A DNA stretch of 64,000 nt from an uncultured Bacteroides sp. (GCF_963677715.1 NZ_OY782495.1:2036001-2100000), one strand, 5' to 3'. Positions 33,361 through 43,626 are shown, counted from the stretch's first letter. The notes: generated by a model from the sequence alone, not told the origin. Numbers and translations are program-made.

Positions 33361-36291
33361 ATGAAAGAAAACCTCACTCCTATCAGAATTGTTATTGTAC
33401 TAACGCAACACCCTGTATTGGGAGCATTATTGGTACCCTACACCGCCCAAAGAGAGTCCGAAGACACCATCTGCCTCATCGAACAGGCTTTTCATGTGTC
33501 GCATGCACTGGTTGCAAAGATGAACGAAGCCGAGCAGAAAGCAATCGAAATAGCCAACCATTACACAGAGAAGTATCTGATGAAGATCTACTCCAAAGAA
33601 AAGAACAGCAGCGACTTTCTCCGCAAGTTGTCCGACAAAACCCGGAAAGAGGTAGTGCGACCGTACATCGAGAAGAAACTGCTCGAAATGGTGCAACTCA
33701 TTCAAACCCAAAAACTGCCTTTATATGAAAAGCAAACCGGCAGCAACCAGCTCTACAACCACAATGCTTACCAGGTGATGTCTGAAACCACGGAAGTGTC
33801 TTTCCAATTCACCGGTACGGATAAGCAATTCAGCTACACCATACAATGCCGTTGCGGCGACATAACCGTGCCGCTGCAAGAAAAGAAGCCGGTCATTGCG
33901 CTGACTTCCTCGCCCGCTTCCCTGTTGCTGGGAAGAGAGCTGCATGTGTTTCGTAACATCGAAGCGGCCCGCATACTGCCCTTTACCCACAAAAAATCGG
34001 TAAGCGTAGATGCCTCCTTCACGGCCAAGTACATGGAGAAGATTGTAGCTCCCGTCATCAAATACCACGAAGTAACGTCAACGGGACTGAACATCACCGA
34101 AGAGCACAGAGAGTATGAGCCTCTGTTATGGGTTGAAGACAGCGTTCATTTGGAGAGAGCGCTGGAGCTGAAGTTCCGCTACGGCGATCAGACTTTTTTG
34201 CCCAATCCATCGGCCGCCTCAAAGGTGGTTCAGCTTTGCGAAGAGAACGGAGAAAAAGCCATCCACTACTTCGAGCGCAATCTTTTGCTCGAAAAAGAGT
34301 CGGTTGAGTTGCTCAAGAAGGCAGGCTTAAGGCAGGTAAGCGACGGGCAGTTCACCTTGCGGCAAACAACTACGCCGCAATCGTTATCCGAATGGATTGC
34401 CGGCAACAAGAAAATACTTTCTACCCGATTCAAGCTGATTAGCGAGAAAACAGGTGGCGATTATTGCCTGAACGACATACACGTAGAGCAGACTTATACG
34501 GATGAGCACGACTGGTTCGAATTGCACATTACCGTGGTGGTAGAGGGCCTGCGCATTCCTTTCATCCGTTTTAAGAAACACATACTCGAGGGGATAAAGG
34601 AATACGTTTTGCCGGACGGACGAACGATCATTTTACCCGAAGAGTGGTTCAGCAAATACGTCGACTTGTTCGAAGTGGGAGAAGAAGAAGAAAAAACAAT
34701 CCGCCTGAAACATCCGTTCATCGGCATATTGCAGTCCGTTACCGCTTCGGACGAGAAGGAGAAGACACACAACTATCAACCAAAGAGAATAGTCGAAACG
34801 CCCGACGGATTTAACGCACAACTCCGCCGCTATCAGCAAGAAGGCCTTTCGTGGATGGTTCATCTGCATGAGCATAACCTCAACGGCTGCCTGGCCGATG
34901 ATATGGGGTTGGGTAAAACCATACAGACCCTGGCATTGCTGCAATACATTTATAATAAAACCACCAATCAATCGGCAAAGAAGGCGGCATCACCAACTAT
35001 TTCCGCCGATGAAATCGATCAATTGCCGCTCTTCCCCGCTTCGGTAAAACCGGCAAAGCAGCACGCTTCACTCATTGTGATGCCTACTTCGTTGTTGCAC
35101 AACTGGAAGAGAGAGGCCGCACGCTTTACCAACCTGTCCATTTACGAATATGCAGGCGGCAATCATCTGAAGCAGCCCAACCCTGCAAGAGCTTTTAACC
35201 AGCACCACCTTGTGCTCACGAGCTACGGCATCATGAGAAACAACATCGCGGCGCTGAGCCAATATCCGTTCGAGTACATCGTGCTCGACGAAAGTCAGAA
35301 CATAAAGAACAGCGACTCGCAAACCTTCAAAGCTGCCATGACGCTGAAGAGCAGCCGGAGATTGGTACTCACGGGCACTCCCATCGAAAATTCCCTGAAA
35401 GACCTGTGGTCGCAGTTCCATTTTCTGGAACCCGAACTGCTTGGAACGGAGAGTGATTTCAATAAACGCTTCATCCTGCCCATACGTCAGGAAGATCACT
35501 CCGTAGAACAGCGACTGAAGCAAATCATCGAGCCGTTTATTCTACGCAGAAGTAAGCTGGAGGTAGCACCGGAATTGCCTTCGCTCACCGAAGAGATTCT
35601 GTATTGCAACATGACGGAAAAGCAACTAGAAATTTACGAACGGGAAAAGAACGGCTTGCGAAACATCTTGCTCGACCTCAAAGAGCACGAGCGCAAGCAA
35701 CAAAGCCTCACCATACTCAACGGCATCCTCCGGTTGCGACAGTTGGCCTGCCATCCGCAGATGGTTTTTAATGCTTTCGCCGAAGGTTCGGGCAAGCTGG
35801 AAGAAATTATTAACACCTTTGAAACGCTTCAAAGCGAGGGGCACAAAGTGCTTATCTTCTCTTCTTTTGTGAAACATCTGGAGTTGATAGCCAAAGCCTT
35901 CGACGAACGGGGATGGGCATACGCTATGCTCACCGGCTCGTCTACCAAGCGCGAGGAGGAGATCAACCGTTTCTCGTCCGACGATCGCATTCAGGCATTT
36001 CTTATTTCGCTGAAAGCGGGAGGCGTAGGACTGAACCTGACACAGGCTGATTACATTTTCATCATTGACCCGTGGTGGAATCCGGCGGCAGAGATGCAGG
36101 CCGTTAGTCGTGCCCACCGCATCGGGCAGAAGAAGCAAGTAATGGCCTATCGCTTCATCACACAAGACAGCATTGAAGAAAAAATGATGCAACTGCAAGA
36201 GAGCAAACGAAAACTGGCCGAGACATTTATTACGGACAATAATCCGCTGGAGTCTCTCACAGACACCGAATGGAAAAAATTACTGGAATAA
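33361..36291 (+). CDS. SNF2-family DEAD/DEAH-type helicase/ATPase
   Basis: I chose the ATG at 33361, preceded by AAGGAAAG, giving 976 residues; a GTG at 33322 would add 13. The N-terminal ~480 residues have no domain I can name. The SNF2 ATPase core has FNAQLRRYQQEGLSWMVHLH, Walker A in DDMGLGKTIQ (about 513), the DExx box YIVLDESQNIKNS and VLTGTPIENSL. The helicase C-terminal part includes VLIFSSFVKHLELI, LKAGGVGLNLTQADYIFIID and VSRAHRIGQ. Such bacterial proteins are thought to remodel RNA polymerase or DNA-protein complexes (RapA-like). Long opposite-strand frames here are coding shadows. Confidence 0.92.
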   Translation: MKENLTPIRIVIVLTQHPVLGALLVPYTAQRESEDTICLIEQAFHVSHALVAKMNEAEQKAIEIANHYTEKYLMKIYSKEKNSSDFLRKLSDKTRKEVVRPYIEKKLLEMVQLIQTQKLPLYEKQTGSNQLYNHNAYQVMSETTEVSFQFTGTDKQFSYTIQCRCGDITVPLQEKKPVIALTSSPASLLLGRELHVFRNIEAARILPFTHKKSVSVDASFTAKYMEKIVAPVIKYHEVTSTGLNITEEHREYEPLLWVEDSVHLERALELKFRYGDQTFLPNPSAASKVVQLCEENGEKAIHYFERNLLLEKESVELLKKAGLRQVSDGQFTLRQTTTPQSLSEWIAGNKKILSTRFKLISEKTGGDYCLNDIHVEQTYTDEHDWFELHITVVVEGLRIPFIRFKKHILEGIKEYVLPDGRTIILPEEWFSKYVDLFEVGEEEEKTIRLKHPFIGILQSVTASDEKEKTHNYQPKRIVETPDGFNAQLRRYQQEGLSWMVHLHEHNLNGCLADDMGLGKTIQTLALLQYIYNKTTNQSAKKAASPTISADEIDQLPLFPASVKPAKQHASLIVMPTSLLHNWKREAARFTNLSIYEYAGGNHLKQPNPARAFNQHHLVLTSYGIMRNNIAALSQYPFEYIVLDESQNIKNSDSQTFKAAMTLKSSRRLVLTGTPIENSLKDLWSQFHFLEPELLGTESDFNKRFILPIRQEDHSVEQRLKQIIEPFILRRSKLEVAPELPSLTEEILYCNMTEKQLEIYEREKNGLRNILLDLKEHERKQQSLTILNGILRLRQLACHPQMVFNAFAEGSGKLEEIINTFETLQSEGHKVLIFSSFVKHLELIAKAFDERGWAYAMLTGSSTKREEEINRFSSDDRIQAFLISLKAGGVGLNLTQADYIFIIDPWWNPAAEMQAVSRAHRIGQKKQVMAYRFITQDSIEEKMMQLQESKRKLAETFITDNNPLESLTDTEWKKLLE

Positions 36292-36325
36292 AAAAAAGTC
36301 GGAATACTTACCTTTCACTCAACAA

Positions 36326-36426
36326 GACGGTTGCATTTCACTGATGAGACGGTTGCATTTGGCCAAAGAGACGGTTGCATTTGGCCAAAGAGACGGTTGC
36401 ACTTTGGGCAAATGACGGTTGCATTC
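36326..36426 (+). repeat. five tandem 22-bp repeats between the SNF2 gene and cysS
   Basis: GACGGTTGCA starts at 36326, 36348, 36370, 36392 and 36414, exactly 22 bases apart. The longest shared unit is GACGGTTGCATTTGGCCAAA, present twice almost intact, and the other copies vary in the second half. There are no unique spacers, so this is not a CRISPR array. The block lies 35 bases after the SNF2 stop and about 90 bases before cysS. Confidence 0.85.
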
Positions 36427-36482
36427 CCCTTTGTCAGAGAAGAAAATCGTAGAAATCAAAACGGTTTATAAACTATTTATTA

Positions 36483-36490
36483 TAACTTTG
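36483..36490 (+). promoter_or_regulatory. candidate promoter -7 element of cysS
   Basis: TAACTTTG matches TAnnTTTG and lies 28 bases before the cysS start, just after the 22-bp repeat block. Confidence 0.55.
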
Positions 36491-36518
36491 TGATTCCAAA
36501 AAAATAAATCAACGCGTA

Positions 36519-37997
36519 ATGGAACACCAACTGACCATTTACAACACTTTAGACAGAAAGAAAGAATTATTCGTTCCGCTGCATGCACCACACGTAGGCA
36601 TGTACGTATGCGGACCGACAGTTTACGGAGATGCCCACTTGGGGCATGCCCGTCCGGCCATTACTTTCGACTTGCTCTTTCGTTACCTCACCCACTTGGG
36701 CTATAAAGTGCGCTACGTGCGCAACATTACCGATGTGGGGCATCTGGAACACGACGCCGACGAAGGAGAAGACAAAATAGCCAAGAAAGCCCGTCTGGAG
36801 CAACTGGAACCGATGGAAGTGGTGCAATATTACGTTAACCGTTATCATCACTCCATGGAGGCGCTCAACGTGTTGCCGCCAAGCATCGAGCCGCATGCAT
36901 CGGGGCACATCATCGAGCAAATTCAGCTGGTGAAGGAAATTCTCGATAACGGATTCGCTTACGAAAGCAAGGGTTCGGTCTATTTCGACGTACCCAAATA
37001 CAATAAAGACAATCATTACGGCAAACTCTCCGGCCGCAATGTCGACGATTTGCTCAATACTACCCGCGAACTCGACGGGCAGGATGAGAAACATAACTCT
37101 GCCGACTTTGCCCTGTGGAAGTGCGCACAACCGGAGCACATCATGCGCTGGCCTTCTCCGTGGAGTAACGGCTTTCCGGGTTGGCACTGCGAATGTACCG
37201 CTATGGGACGAAAATACTTAGGTGACCATTTCGACATTCACGGCGGAGGCATGGATCTTATATTCCCCCATCACGAATGCGAAATAGCACAATCTGTTGC
37301 CTCTCAGGGAGACGACATGGTGCACTACTGGATGCACAACAATATGATTACCGTAAACGGCACAAAGATGGGCAAGTCTTTGGGCAACTTCATCACGCTC
37401 GATGAGTTCTTCACCGGCTCGCACGCCATGCTCACGCAAGCTTACAGCCCGATGACGATCCGTTTCTTCATTCTTCAGGCACACTACCGCAGCACGGTAG
37501 ATTTTAGCAACGAAGCCCTGCAAGCCTCCGAAAAAGGATTGCAACGATTGATGGAAGCCGTAGACGGATTGGATAGGATAAAATCCTCCGCTGCCTCGGA
37601 TGTAGATGTAAAAAACATCCGCACCAAGTGCTACGAAGCCATGAACGACGATCTGAACTCACCCATCGTCATCTCTCACCTGTTCGACGGATCTAAGATC
37701 ATCAACAACATTCTGGCCGGCAACAACACCATCTCCGAAGAAGATCTGAAGGAACTCAAGGCGGTATTCCACCTCTTCCTGTTCGATATTCTGGGGCTGA
37801 AAGAAGAAGTCGGTTCTTCCAACGGACGCGAAGCGGCCTACGGCAAAGTGGTAGACATGTTGCTCGAACAACGCATGCAGGCCAAAGCCAACAAAGACTG
37901 GGCTACCTCGGATAAAATCCGTAATGAACTAACCGCACTGGGATTTGAAGTAAAAGATACCAAAGACGGCGGCTTTGAATGGCGACTGAATAAGTAA
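36519..37997 (+). CDS. cysS: cysteinyl-tRNA synthetase
   Basis: A class I aminoacyl-tRNA synthetase of 492 residues. Visible motifs are the zinc Cys and HIGH-type sequence in [19 protein letters not shown] (about 27-45), [20 protein letters not shown], the zinc-site GWHCECTAM and [18 protein letters not shown], and the KMSKS-type [11 protein letters not shown] (about 283). The C-terminal helical anticodon-binding part ends in [16 protein letters not shown]. It is monocistronic, with its promoter just after the tandem repeats. Confidence 0.98.
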   Translation: MEHQLTIYNTLDRKKELFVPLHAPHVGMYVCGPTVYGDAHLGHARPAITFDLLFRYLTHLGYKVRYVRNITDVGHLEHDADEGEDKIAKKARLEQLEPMEVVQYYVNRYHHSMEALNVLPPSIEPHASGHIIEQIQLVKEILDNGFAYESKGSVYFDVPKYNKDNHYGKLSGRNVDDLLNTTRELDGQDEKHNSADFALWKCAQPEHIMRWPSPWSNGFPGWHCECTAMGRKYLGDHFDIHGGGMDLIFPHHECEIAQSVASQGDDMVHYWMHNNMITVNGTKMGKSLGNFITLDEFFTGSHAMLTQAYSPMTIRFFILQAHYRSTVDFSNEALQASEKGLQRLMEAVDGLDRIKSSAASDVDVKNIRTKCYEAMNDDLNSPIVISHLFDGSKIINNILAGNNTISEEDLKELKAVFHLFLFDILGLKEEVGSSNGREAAYGKVVDMLLEQRMQAKANKDWATSDKIRNELTALGFEVKDTKDGGFEWRLNK

Positions 37998-38030
37998 TCG
38001 GAATGGTTATCGTTTGAGGCGGCAGTAGCA

Positions 38031-38864
38031 CTACTTCACAATAATGGAAGTAAGCGGATATCTGTTGCCGCTAACGCTACGCAAGAAAGCCTTTGCCGAA
38101 CCAAAATGCAAGTTCAGATCGAGCCTGACGGGAAGGTGGTTTTTATCATCGGTAATATAGAATGTAATGACCTCCTTCTCTTCTCCCTTGTCATATTCCA
38201 CAAGAGAAAACACAAGGCACCGATAAGTGGTGTCATTCTCTGCCGTGAAAGTCTTCTTACCCCGATAAATCAGTGTTTGCTCTTCTACCTTGCGCCCCGT
38301 AGCCATAGGGAAACGGATGGCCTGCCCCACTTTGTAATCGGCAGGGTCATAAGAACGAGCCTGAGCCAAAATGCTGAGCATATCATAAATACAACGACTG
38401 TCATTGTGTTCTGTCCGGCTTATTTTACCATCCCGATGAGTCCTTTTCTGGCGAACATAACACACCCCGTCCCGATAAGTAAACAGAGCCTCATCAACGG
38501 TATATCTCTTTCCCTCTTCGGCTGCTTTCCTGAAGTAATAGGGTTCCAACTGCTCACCGATAATGCAAGTCAACGTGTCTCGCATCTTAAAAAAGAAATC
38601 GGCTTTCTTACTGCCTACGGATAACATATTGATCCGATAGGCCGGTTTGGCATGGTAAGTGGTTGCATTCGTAGTAAGACTGGCCATTCCGGCCTTTGTC
38701 CAGATGAACTTCCAGTTAAAGAACAAGTCGTACATCACATGCTCGCCCGATTTGAAGGCCTCGTTATTCGCCTCACACTGGGCCTTTGCCGGAAGACTCA
38801 GTGAAATAAAAGCTCCCATGAAAAGCAAAATAACAAGTCGCCTGCCTCTACAGGCCGAAACCAC
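38031..38864 (-). CDS. DUF3108 exported protein
   Basis: The 277-residue protein has a DUF3108 domain covering most of its length (FKSGEHVMYDLFFNWKFIWT, then RINMLSVGSKKADFFFKMRD and LEPYYFRKAAEEGKRY). The frame is open further upstream, but a signal peptide is best formed from the GTG at 38864: CRGRRLVILLFMGAFISLSL followed by PAKAQ. That start overlaps the stop of the upstream Ig-like gene by 17 bases, so they are coupled. An ATG at 38924 is an alternative. The protein is predicted to be periplasmic; function is unknown. Confidence 0.82.
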   Translation of the reverse strand: MVSACRGRRLVILLFMGAFISLSLPAKAQCEANNEAFKSGEHVMYDLFFNWKFIWTKAGMASLTTNATTYHAKPAYRINMLSVGSKKADFFFKMRDTLTCIIGEQLEPYYFRKAAEEGKRYTVDEALFTYRDGVCYVRQKRTHRDGKISRTEHNDSRCIYDMLSILAQARSYDPADYKVGQAIRFPMATGRKVEEQTLIYRGKKTFTAENDTTYRCLVFSLVEYDKGEEKEVITFYITDDKNHLPVRLDLNLHFGSAKAFLRSVSGNRYPLTSIIVK

Positions 38865-40767
38865 CCCGGCCGCTGCTGCTACTGCTTTTGTTATTTCTGT
38901 TATTCTGTTTTTTCTTGTCTTCATCAGGTTTTTGTTTTTTGAGTTCATCCAGCTTTTGTTTATCCAAAGGCTTGGAGCCTACATTCCAATCTTGTTCCAG
39001 TTCCCAGAGAGCTTTCAATTCTACTATCTGCGGATAATAATAAACCATTTCCGGCTGAAGCTTTAGCTCATAACTACCGGTATCCCATTTCCCGTTTCGG
39101 TTAGCATCTACCACAAGGCGTGCACAATATTTACCGGGGTTCAGGTAATAAAAATCCGCCCTCCCCTGAACCACAGGCACTCTCCTCAATACTTTATCCT
39201 GAGCATCGAGCAGCTCCACAAAAGCAGTAGTATCTATGCCCGAAACATTAAAGTAAATCGCACCATATTCATCGAGTGAGCGTACCTTGAATGCCTGTTT
39301 CACTTTATTGGTATACAACCCGTAAAGCCCGTGAAAGGCCATTGAGTCAACAGACAGCTCATAGTCCGTAGCCGGTTCCCAGTTACACAACAGGTTGTAT
39401 CGCCTCAGTTCGAGCGAATCTTGTTTAAAGACAAAAGGTACATCCTTCCACAACGAATCCACCTTTTGCTTCAAGTGAATTGCTTCCGTATCATACCTGC
39501 TCAGGGGTTCGTCAAAAACAAAGTGAATGCTATCGTATACGTCCATAGACGACGGTACATAAGGAGTCATCTGCAAGAAAACCGTCGGATCAGGTTCATC
39601 CCCCTTACCTTTTTTCTTCTTCTGAATCCGGTCGGCACTTCCTTTCGCCCTCCTGACAATCAAGTTCAGCGTATCCGTACGAGGCACAAGCTGGTTCAGC
39701 GTATCCGTGTACAAATAGCGCAGGCTCATACTCAGCGTATCTTTCTTGTAAATAAGCGAATCTTTCACCCAATAGTGAAGCGTGTCGTTTCGCTGCGTTT
39801 TCTCAATAAGAAAAGCATTCTTTTCATCAAAGTTAAGACCTTTAATCACAGGCAGCGTATCAGCCTTGGCAGCAAAATAGAGGGAAAACTTCTGCGGAAG
39901 GGTGCGTTCGCCCTTAATCAGGTATTGCGAAAACATATTTTCCGTAAAAGAACGGAGCAACACATCATCGGGCAAATAGTGGGTGTATTTGCGTGCCACG
40001 ATAGAATCTACCGTAAGCGAATCTTTCCATACCGTATCTTGCCGTGTGCGCTCTTCAAAACCGGGTATCACCAATGAATCGTTAAAGGCCAGTGCTTCGC
40101 TCTTTTGTGTGTAAGCGAAATTTTGATCGGCATCCAACAGAGCATAAATGCGGTATTTTCCGGGAGCTACCCCTCTGATAGAGAAATGCCCGCGGCTATC
40201 GGTTCGCCCTACACGGTCGAAGGGTAACTTCACAAAAGCAGAGTCCTGAAGATTTGAATGCAAACCGACGAGTATTCCTTTTACCGGTTCCAGGTTAGAG
40301 GCTTCGAGTACCGTTCCCGACACCATCATCGTATCAATTACACCCCCTGTAGAGAAGGTAAAAGCAAAGTTACCCAAAGGATTTCCTTCATTATTATCTA
40401 CAATGGCATCCGAGAAATCGACGGTGTACGTGGTGTTCGCCTTCAGCGAGTCGATTAGGTTGATCGATACCCTTTTACCATTGGCTTTAATTTCGGGCAA
40501 TTGCACCTGCGGAGGTGAAATCACCACCTTTTCATTGGCCTTTTCGAGCTTGATAAACTCATCAAAAGATATGACGATTTTAGATTTCGTATTATTAAGA
40601 GCTCCGGCAACGGGAACACTGCCGATAAAGCGTGGTGGTGTTACGTCGATAGGCCCCCCGTCCGGCCGACCTACATTAGCGCATGAATAGAGTGCACCCA
40701 CCAAAAGAGTTGTGACCCAGGCACTCCGAACAAACTGCTTCGCGTTATGACACTTTCTATTTAACAT
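38848..40767 (-). CDS. Ig-like (Big_5) domain lipoprotein
   Basis: This 639-residue protein starts with a signal peptide and lipobox (LLVGALYSC, Cys at about 29), so it is an outer-membrane or surface lipoprotein. An N-terminal bacterial Ig-like domain (about 40-135: TPPRFIGSVPVAGALNNTKS) is followed by a carboxypeptidase-like beta-sandwich with GRTDSRGHFSIRGVAPGKYR. A long beta-rich region comes next, and the end is Lys/Glu/Asn/Ser-rich with SSSSGRGGFGL. The repeated Asp/Ser/Val-rich strands suggest a structural or binding role in the envelope. It overlaps the DUF3108 gene. Confidence 0.85.
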   Translation of the reverse strand: MLNRKCHNAKQFVRSAWVTTLLVGALYSCANVGRPDGGPIDVTPPRFIGSVPVAGALNNTKSKIVISFDEFIKLEKANEKVVISPPQVQLPEIKANGKRVSINLIDSLKANTTYTVDFSDAIVDNNEGNPLGNFAFTFSTGGVIDTMMVSGTVLEASNLEPVKGILVGLHSNLQDSAFVKLPFDRVGRTDSRGHFSIRGVAPGKYRIYALLDADQNFAYTQKSEALAFNDSLVIPGFEERTRQDTVWKDSLTVDSIVARKYTHYLPDDVLLRSFTENMFSQYLIKGERTLPQKFSLYFAAKADTLPVIKGLNFDEKNAFLIEKTQRNDTLHYWVKDSLIYKKDTLSMSLRYLYTDTLNQLVPRTDTLNLIVRRAKGSADRIQKKKKGKGDEPDPTVFLQMTPYVPSSMDVYDSIHFVFDEPLSRYDTEAIHLKQKVDSLWKDVPFVFKQDSLELRRYNLLCNWEPATDYELSVDSMAFHGLYGLYTNKVKQAFKVRSLDEYGAIYFNVSGIDTTAFVELLDAQDKVLRRVPVVQGRADFYYLNPGKYCARLVVDANRNGKWDTGSYELKLQPEMVYYYPQIVELKALWELEQDWNVGSKPLDKQKLDELKKQKPDEDKKKQNNRNNKSSSSSGRGGFGL

Positions 40768-40888
40768 GCTGCAAAAATAAGTGTTATCCCTTAATTAGCG
40801 CTATCTTTTACATTTAATTATCAAAAATAAAAGCGAAGCCCTGTTGTGGGGTTACAATTTTATTATGCGGATTCAGAACAGATATTAC

Positions 40889-41626
40889 TCATTCAAAGTG
40901 AATCAGTCCGAAGCAATCGGGGCGATGGAAATCTGGTTTAGGGGCTGTTATCGGGTTCCACGAGAGATAGTGTGGGGTGTGGAGCTCATCGCCGCATTTG
41001 TAGAAGTTAGCTTTCAGCGTTTTCCCGTCCAACGAATCAATGTGTTGCTTATAGAATACACTATACGGAATGACCAATGCAACTTCCCAACTGCATTCGC
41101 CAATGCGTTCTTCGAAAGGCTCGCGGCCAAGGCTTGACCAGCGCTGCACTTTATCCATAATAGCCTGCGGAGCCCGCTCCCTTTCATTCCGCGTGGGGCC
41201 AGAGCCAACAAGAATCGTTCCGATGCAGTTGCACTCAATATTATAATACACGCCGTCATCAGCAGGAATAACAAAGAACTCCACACAAGCATCCGTATAT
41301 ACCGAACCGCCATCGTTACCATAACGGGCACGTACACTTGCTTCTTTCACCTTGAAGTGAAGCAAAATGGCATTTTCCGTATGAGCGATGCGAAACTCCG
41401 CTTGCGGACGATACGGGAAAGTCGCCCAATTCAACTGATCGATAGGCTGAAAGCTTACGCTCTCAGCATCTAGCAAAGCCGGTACATTCGTCACTTCCAC
41501 ATGCACTGCATGGATTTTCTTTACTTGCAATTCTTTCATCTTATCTTCCGGTTTAAACGAACACAAAAGGACAAAAAAGCATAAAGGCAGCCCTACAAAC
41601 ATGACGGGCTGCCCGATATATTTCAT
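40889..41626 (-). CDS. carbohydrate-binding family 9-like (DOMON-type) protein
   Basis: The 245-residue protein has a CBM9-like beta-sandwich: INQLNWATFPYRP-type strand (here IDQLNWATFPYRP), GSVYTDACVEFFVIPADDG and WEVALVIPYSVF, and an ending WNPITAPKPDFHRPDCFGLI. These are typical of the Bacteroidetes carbohydrate-binding family 9-like proteins. The start is uncertain: ATG at 41626 keeps the hydrophobic segment MFVGLPLCFFVLLCSF as a signal or anchor; starts at 41671 or at the internal MKELQVKK are possible. It follows the DUF4348 gene on the same strand. Confidence 0.78.
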   Translation of the reverse strand: MKYIGQPVMFVGLPLCFFVLLCSFKPEDKMKELQVKKIHAVHVEVTNVPALLDAESVSFQPIDQLNWATFPYRPQAEFRIAHTENAILLHFKVKEASVRARYGNDGGSVYTDACVEFFVIPADDGVYYNIECNCIGTILVGSGPTRNERERAPQAIMDKVQRWSSLGREPFEERIGECSWEVALVIPYSVFYKQHIDSLDGKTLKANFYKCGDELHTPHYLSWNPITAPKPDFHRPDCFGLIHFE

Positions 41627-41651
41627 AAAATTATGCATCTGTCTCAATATT

Positions 41652-42218
41652 CTAAGGGTATATTTTTTCAAACGCTTTGTTTTCTTCCTGCACCTGAAGG
41701 ATGGTTTCTCTCAAGTCGGCAATGGGCAGATCAAAGCTGTACCAAGCCGAATAACAATCGGTTACGTACCAACTTCCTTCAATCAGGTCGAACACCACGC
41801 GAAGGTCTATTTCCGAATCTTCGTAGCCTGCCTCGAACTCCTTGTGAGTAGGGTTATTGACTACAAATTTCGATACATACACGCCTCCTTCTTCTTGCGT
41901 AATGCGTTCTTCCTTTAACGTCTCTCCATCGAGCAACGGCCATTTCTCTTTCGTAAAAGGGAATGTTTTTTCTGTGTTCCCATCGTCGGTCATCAGTGTG
42001 ATGGGACTTTTCATAGGGAACTTCAGGTGCTTATATTGATAAGCAGCACTCGAGGTAAACTTAGCCAGAAACGATCGAAAGTCGTCATCCGCCTGCTGAG
42101 CAGGAGTGGCGGCTTTATCCGATGAGTCTTTAGAAGAGGTGTTTCCACAGGAGATAAGACATCCCCCACCCAACATAGCAATCATTAATAAACAAGGTAC
42201 AAATCTTTTTGCATTCAT
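41652..42218 (-). CDS. DUF4348 lipoprotein
   Basis: The 188-residue protein has a signal peptide with a Cys-containing lipobox (GGGCLISC; either Cys 20 or Cys 24 could be lipidated) and a polar linker. A DUF4348 domain of alternating strands follows (FRSFLAKFTSSAAYQYKHLK, then FPMKSPI and YVTDCYSAWYSFDL). The family is restricted to Bacteroidetes and its function is unknown. It lies upstream of the CBM9-like gene in the same direction, so the two may be co-transcribed. Confidence 0.83.
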   Translation of the reverse strand: MNAKRFVPCLLMIAMLGGGCLISCGNTSSKDSSDKAATPAQQADDDFRSFLAKFTSSAAYQYKHLKFPMKSPITLMTDDGNTEKTFPFTKEKWPLLDGETLKEERITQEEGGVYVSKFVVNNPTHKEFEAGYEDSEIDLRVVFDLIEGSWYVTDCYSAWYSFDLPIADLRETILQVQEENKAFEKIYP

Positions 42219-42304
42219 GACATTTAAACGTTTAATTGTTAGAGCTCAGATTTCAGCGCGCAAATATACTATATCTTCCTAATATATAATCCAAAAAGAG
42301 TGAC

Positions 42305-43573
42305 TTATTTATGTTTGAGGTATTCATATCCGAAACGGCAACGAAGACAGTTCTTTTTATCACAATATTCTTTCCTTAGCTGAAGCAAAGCCTGCGAATC
42401 GGCCGCACTATGAACAGGAAGTCCTACGCCTTCCCACAAACGGGTTACGTAATTATTTTCGGCATTCAACTCTTCCAGATAATTTCCGGCACGAAGGCAA
42501 AGAACTTCATCACTTTTATGCAAGCCATAAGCGTAAAGAAAGGGAACAACGGTATTGATAATGAGCAAATGGAGTGAACCGTCTCCCAGGTTCTTCACCC
42601 TGTGTGGCGATGGTTTACCAAAAATGTAATGTTCCTCCCAGTAAGCAGAAGTACGGGTAGCCAGAACCGACTTTACCTCCGCAAGGGTTTCGGCTTCCAC
42701 AATTTGAGAAAGCAAACCACGGCTTTGATGATATAAATAAGCCAGTTGAGCAATGCGAACATGAGGGAAATTACCCGGTCGAAGGCGTAGAAAACGCCAC
42801 AAAGAGGGATCCATCTCAGATAAATCGAACTTATGTTTCAGATAGAGATATTCTTTCTGCATCTTCCGGTAGTAAGCATCCTCCTCCAGCGTCTCCTGCA
42901 ACAAGCCCGCTTGTCCGAAGAAGAACGCTTCTACTTGAAACAAATCGTCGCGATGCTTATCAACTGCACGGAAAGCCATTAAATTAGCCCAGGCTTCAAA
43001 AGCATCTCCATTCAATCCGAATCCGAAGTTGCGCGAAAGGGTTATGAAAAAAGTATCCTCCCAATGGTTGTTCGTACGCTTCAGACGTTCAGAGATCACT
43101 TCCGTTTTCTGTTCAAAACGTTCTGTTTGCAAAGCTGTCAGCCACGAATGAATGGTCAGTTTAGGGAGTGAAGAAAGAATAGTATAACAGGGAGGGTATT
43201 TGTCTGCCTGCCGGAGTTCCTCGTAATGCATGCAAACGGAATCGGGGCAACTAAGTTGCAATTGCGGCAATGTTTCACCATTGCATCGATGTACCTCGCA
43301 ATCAGTCTCTCCGGCCACATGAAGAATCACTGAGTCATACGCTTTATCTTTATCGTGCCCATGGCGGTACCAATCGGACGAAACAGCATGAATTTCCACA
43401 TTGCCCACCCACAAAGTGCCGTCAATCTTCAGTTTGGCATTAAAAAAATCAGGGCCGGCATTGGTGTTCGGCAAACCGGGATCAATCACTTCCACCGGTA
43501 GCCCGGAAGTCGTCATGAGCTCCTGAAGAGGAAAAATCTTATGTCTCCAGACATAATGTAGCAGTTGTTCCAT
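42305..43573 (-). CDS. DUF2851 protein
   Basis: This 422-residue soluble protein matches DUF2851: the start MEQLLHYVWRHKIFPLQEL (ATG at 43573, chosen over 43600), PNTNAGPDFFNAKLKIDGTL, WVGNVEIHAVSSDWYRHGHD and, near the C-terminus, a cysteine cluster KNCLRCRFGYEYL. The N-terminal part, with its conserved Asp/Glu and VEIH, resembles a nuclease-like fold, but this is only an impression. Function is unknown. It is divergent from dapB. Confidence 0.87.
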   Translation of the reverse strand: MEQLLHYVWRHKIFPLQELMTTSGLPVEVIDPGLPNTNAGPDFFNAKLKIDGTLWVGNVEIHAVSSDWYRHGHDKDKAYDSVILHVAGETDCEVHRCNGETLPQLQLSCPDSVCMHYEELRQADKYPPCYTILSSLPKLTIHSWLTALQTERFEQKTEVISERLKRTNNHWEDTFFITLSRNFGFGLNGDAFEAWANLMAFRAVDKHRDDLFQVEAFFFGQAGLLQETLEEDAYYRKMQKEYLYLKHKFDLSEMDPSLWRFLRLRPGNFPHVRIAQLAYLYHQSRGLLSQIVEAETLAEVKSVLATRTSAYWEEHYIFGKPSPHRVKNLGDGSLHLLIINTVVPFLYAYGLHKSDEVLCLRAGNYLEELNAENNYVTRLWEGVGLPVHSAADSQALLQLRKEYCDKKNCLRCRFGYEYLKHK

Positions 43574-43626
43574 TGTTAACAGGGCGTTAATATGCCACAA
43601 AAATAATAACTTACCACCAAAATACT

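Noticed and set aside
35626-36198. 190-residue minus-strand frame inside the SNF2 gene
   Set aside because: It lies antisense to conserved helicase motifs and shows no domain of its own.
36326-36426. CRISPR-like array of short repeats
   Set aside because: The repeats are contiguous 22-bp units with no unique spacers and no cas genes nearby, so it was listed only as a tandem repeat.
36567-37187. 206-residue minus-strand frame opposite cysS
   Set aside because: CysS is clearly real in the plus frame with conserved motifs; the opposite frame has no recognisable domain.
39421-40077. 218-residue plus-strand frame opposite the Ig-like lipoprotein gene
   Set aside because: The composition is basic and low in structure; the minus-strand protein has a signal peptide and domain pattern.
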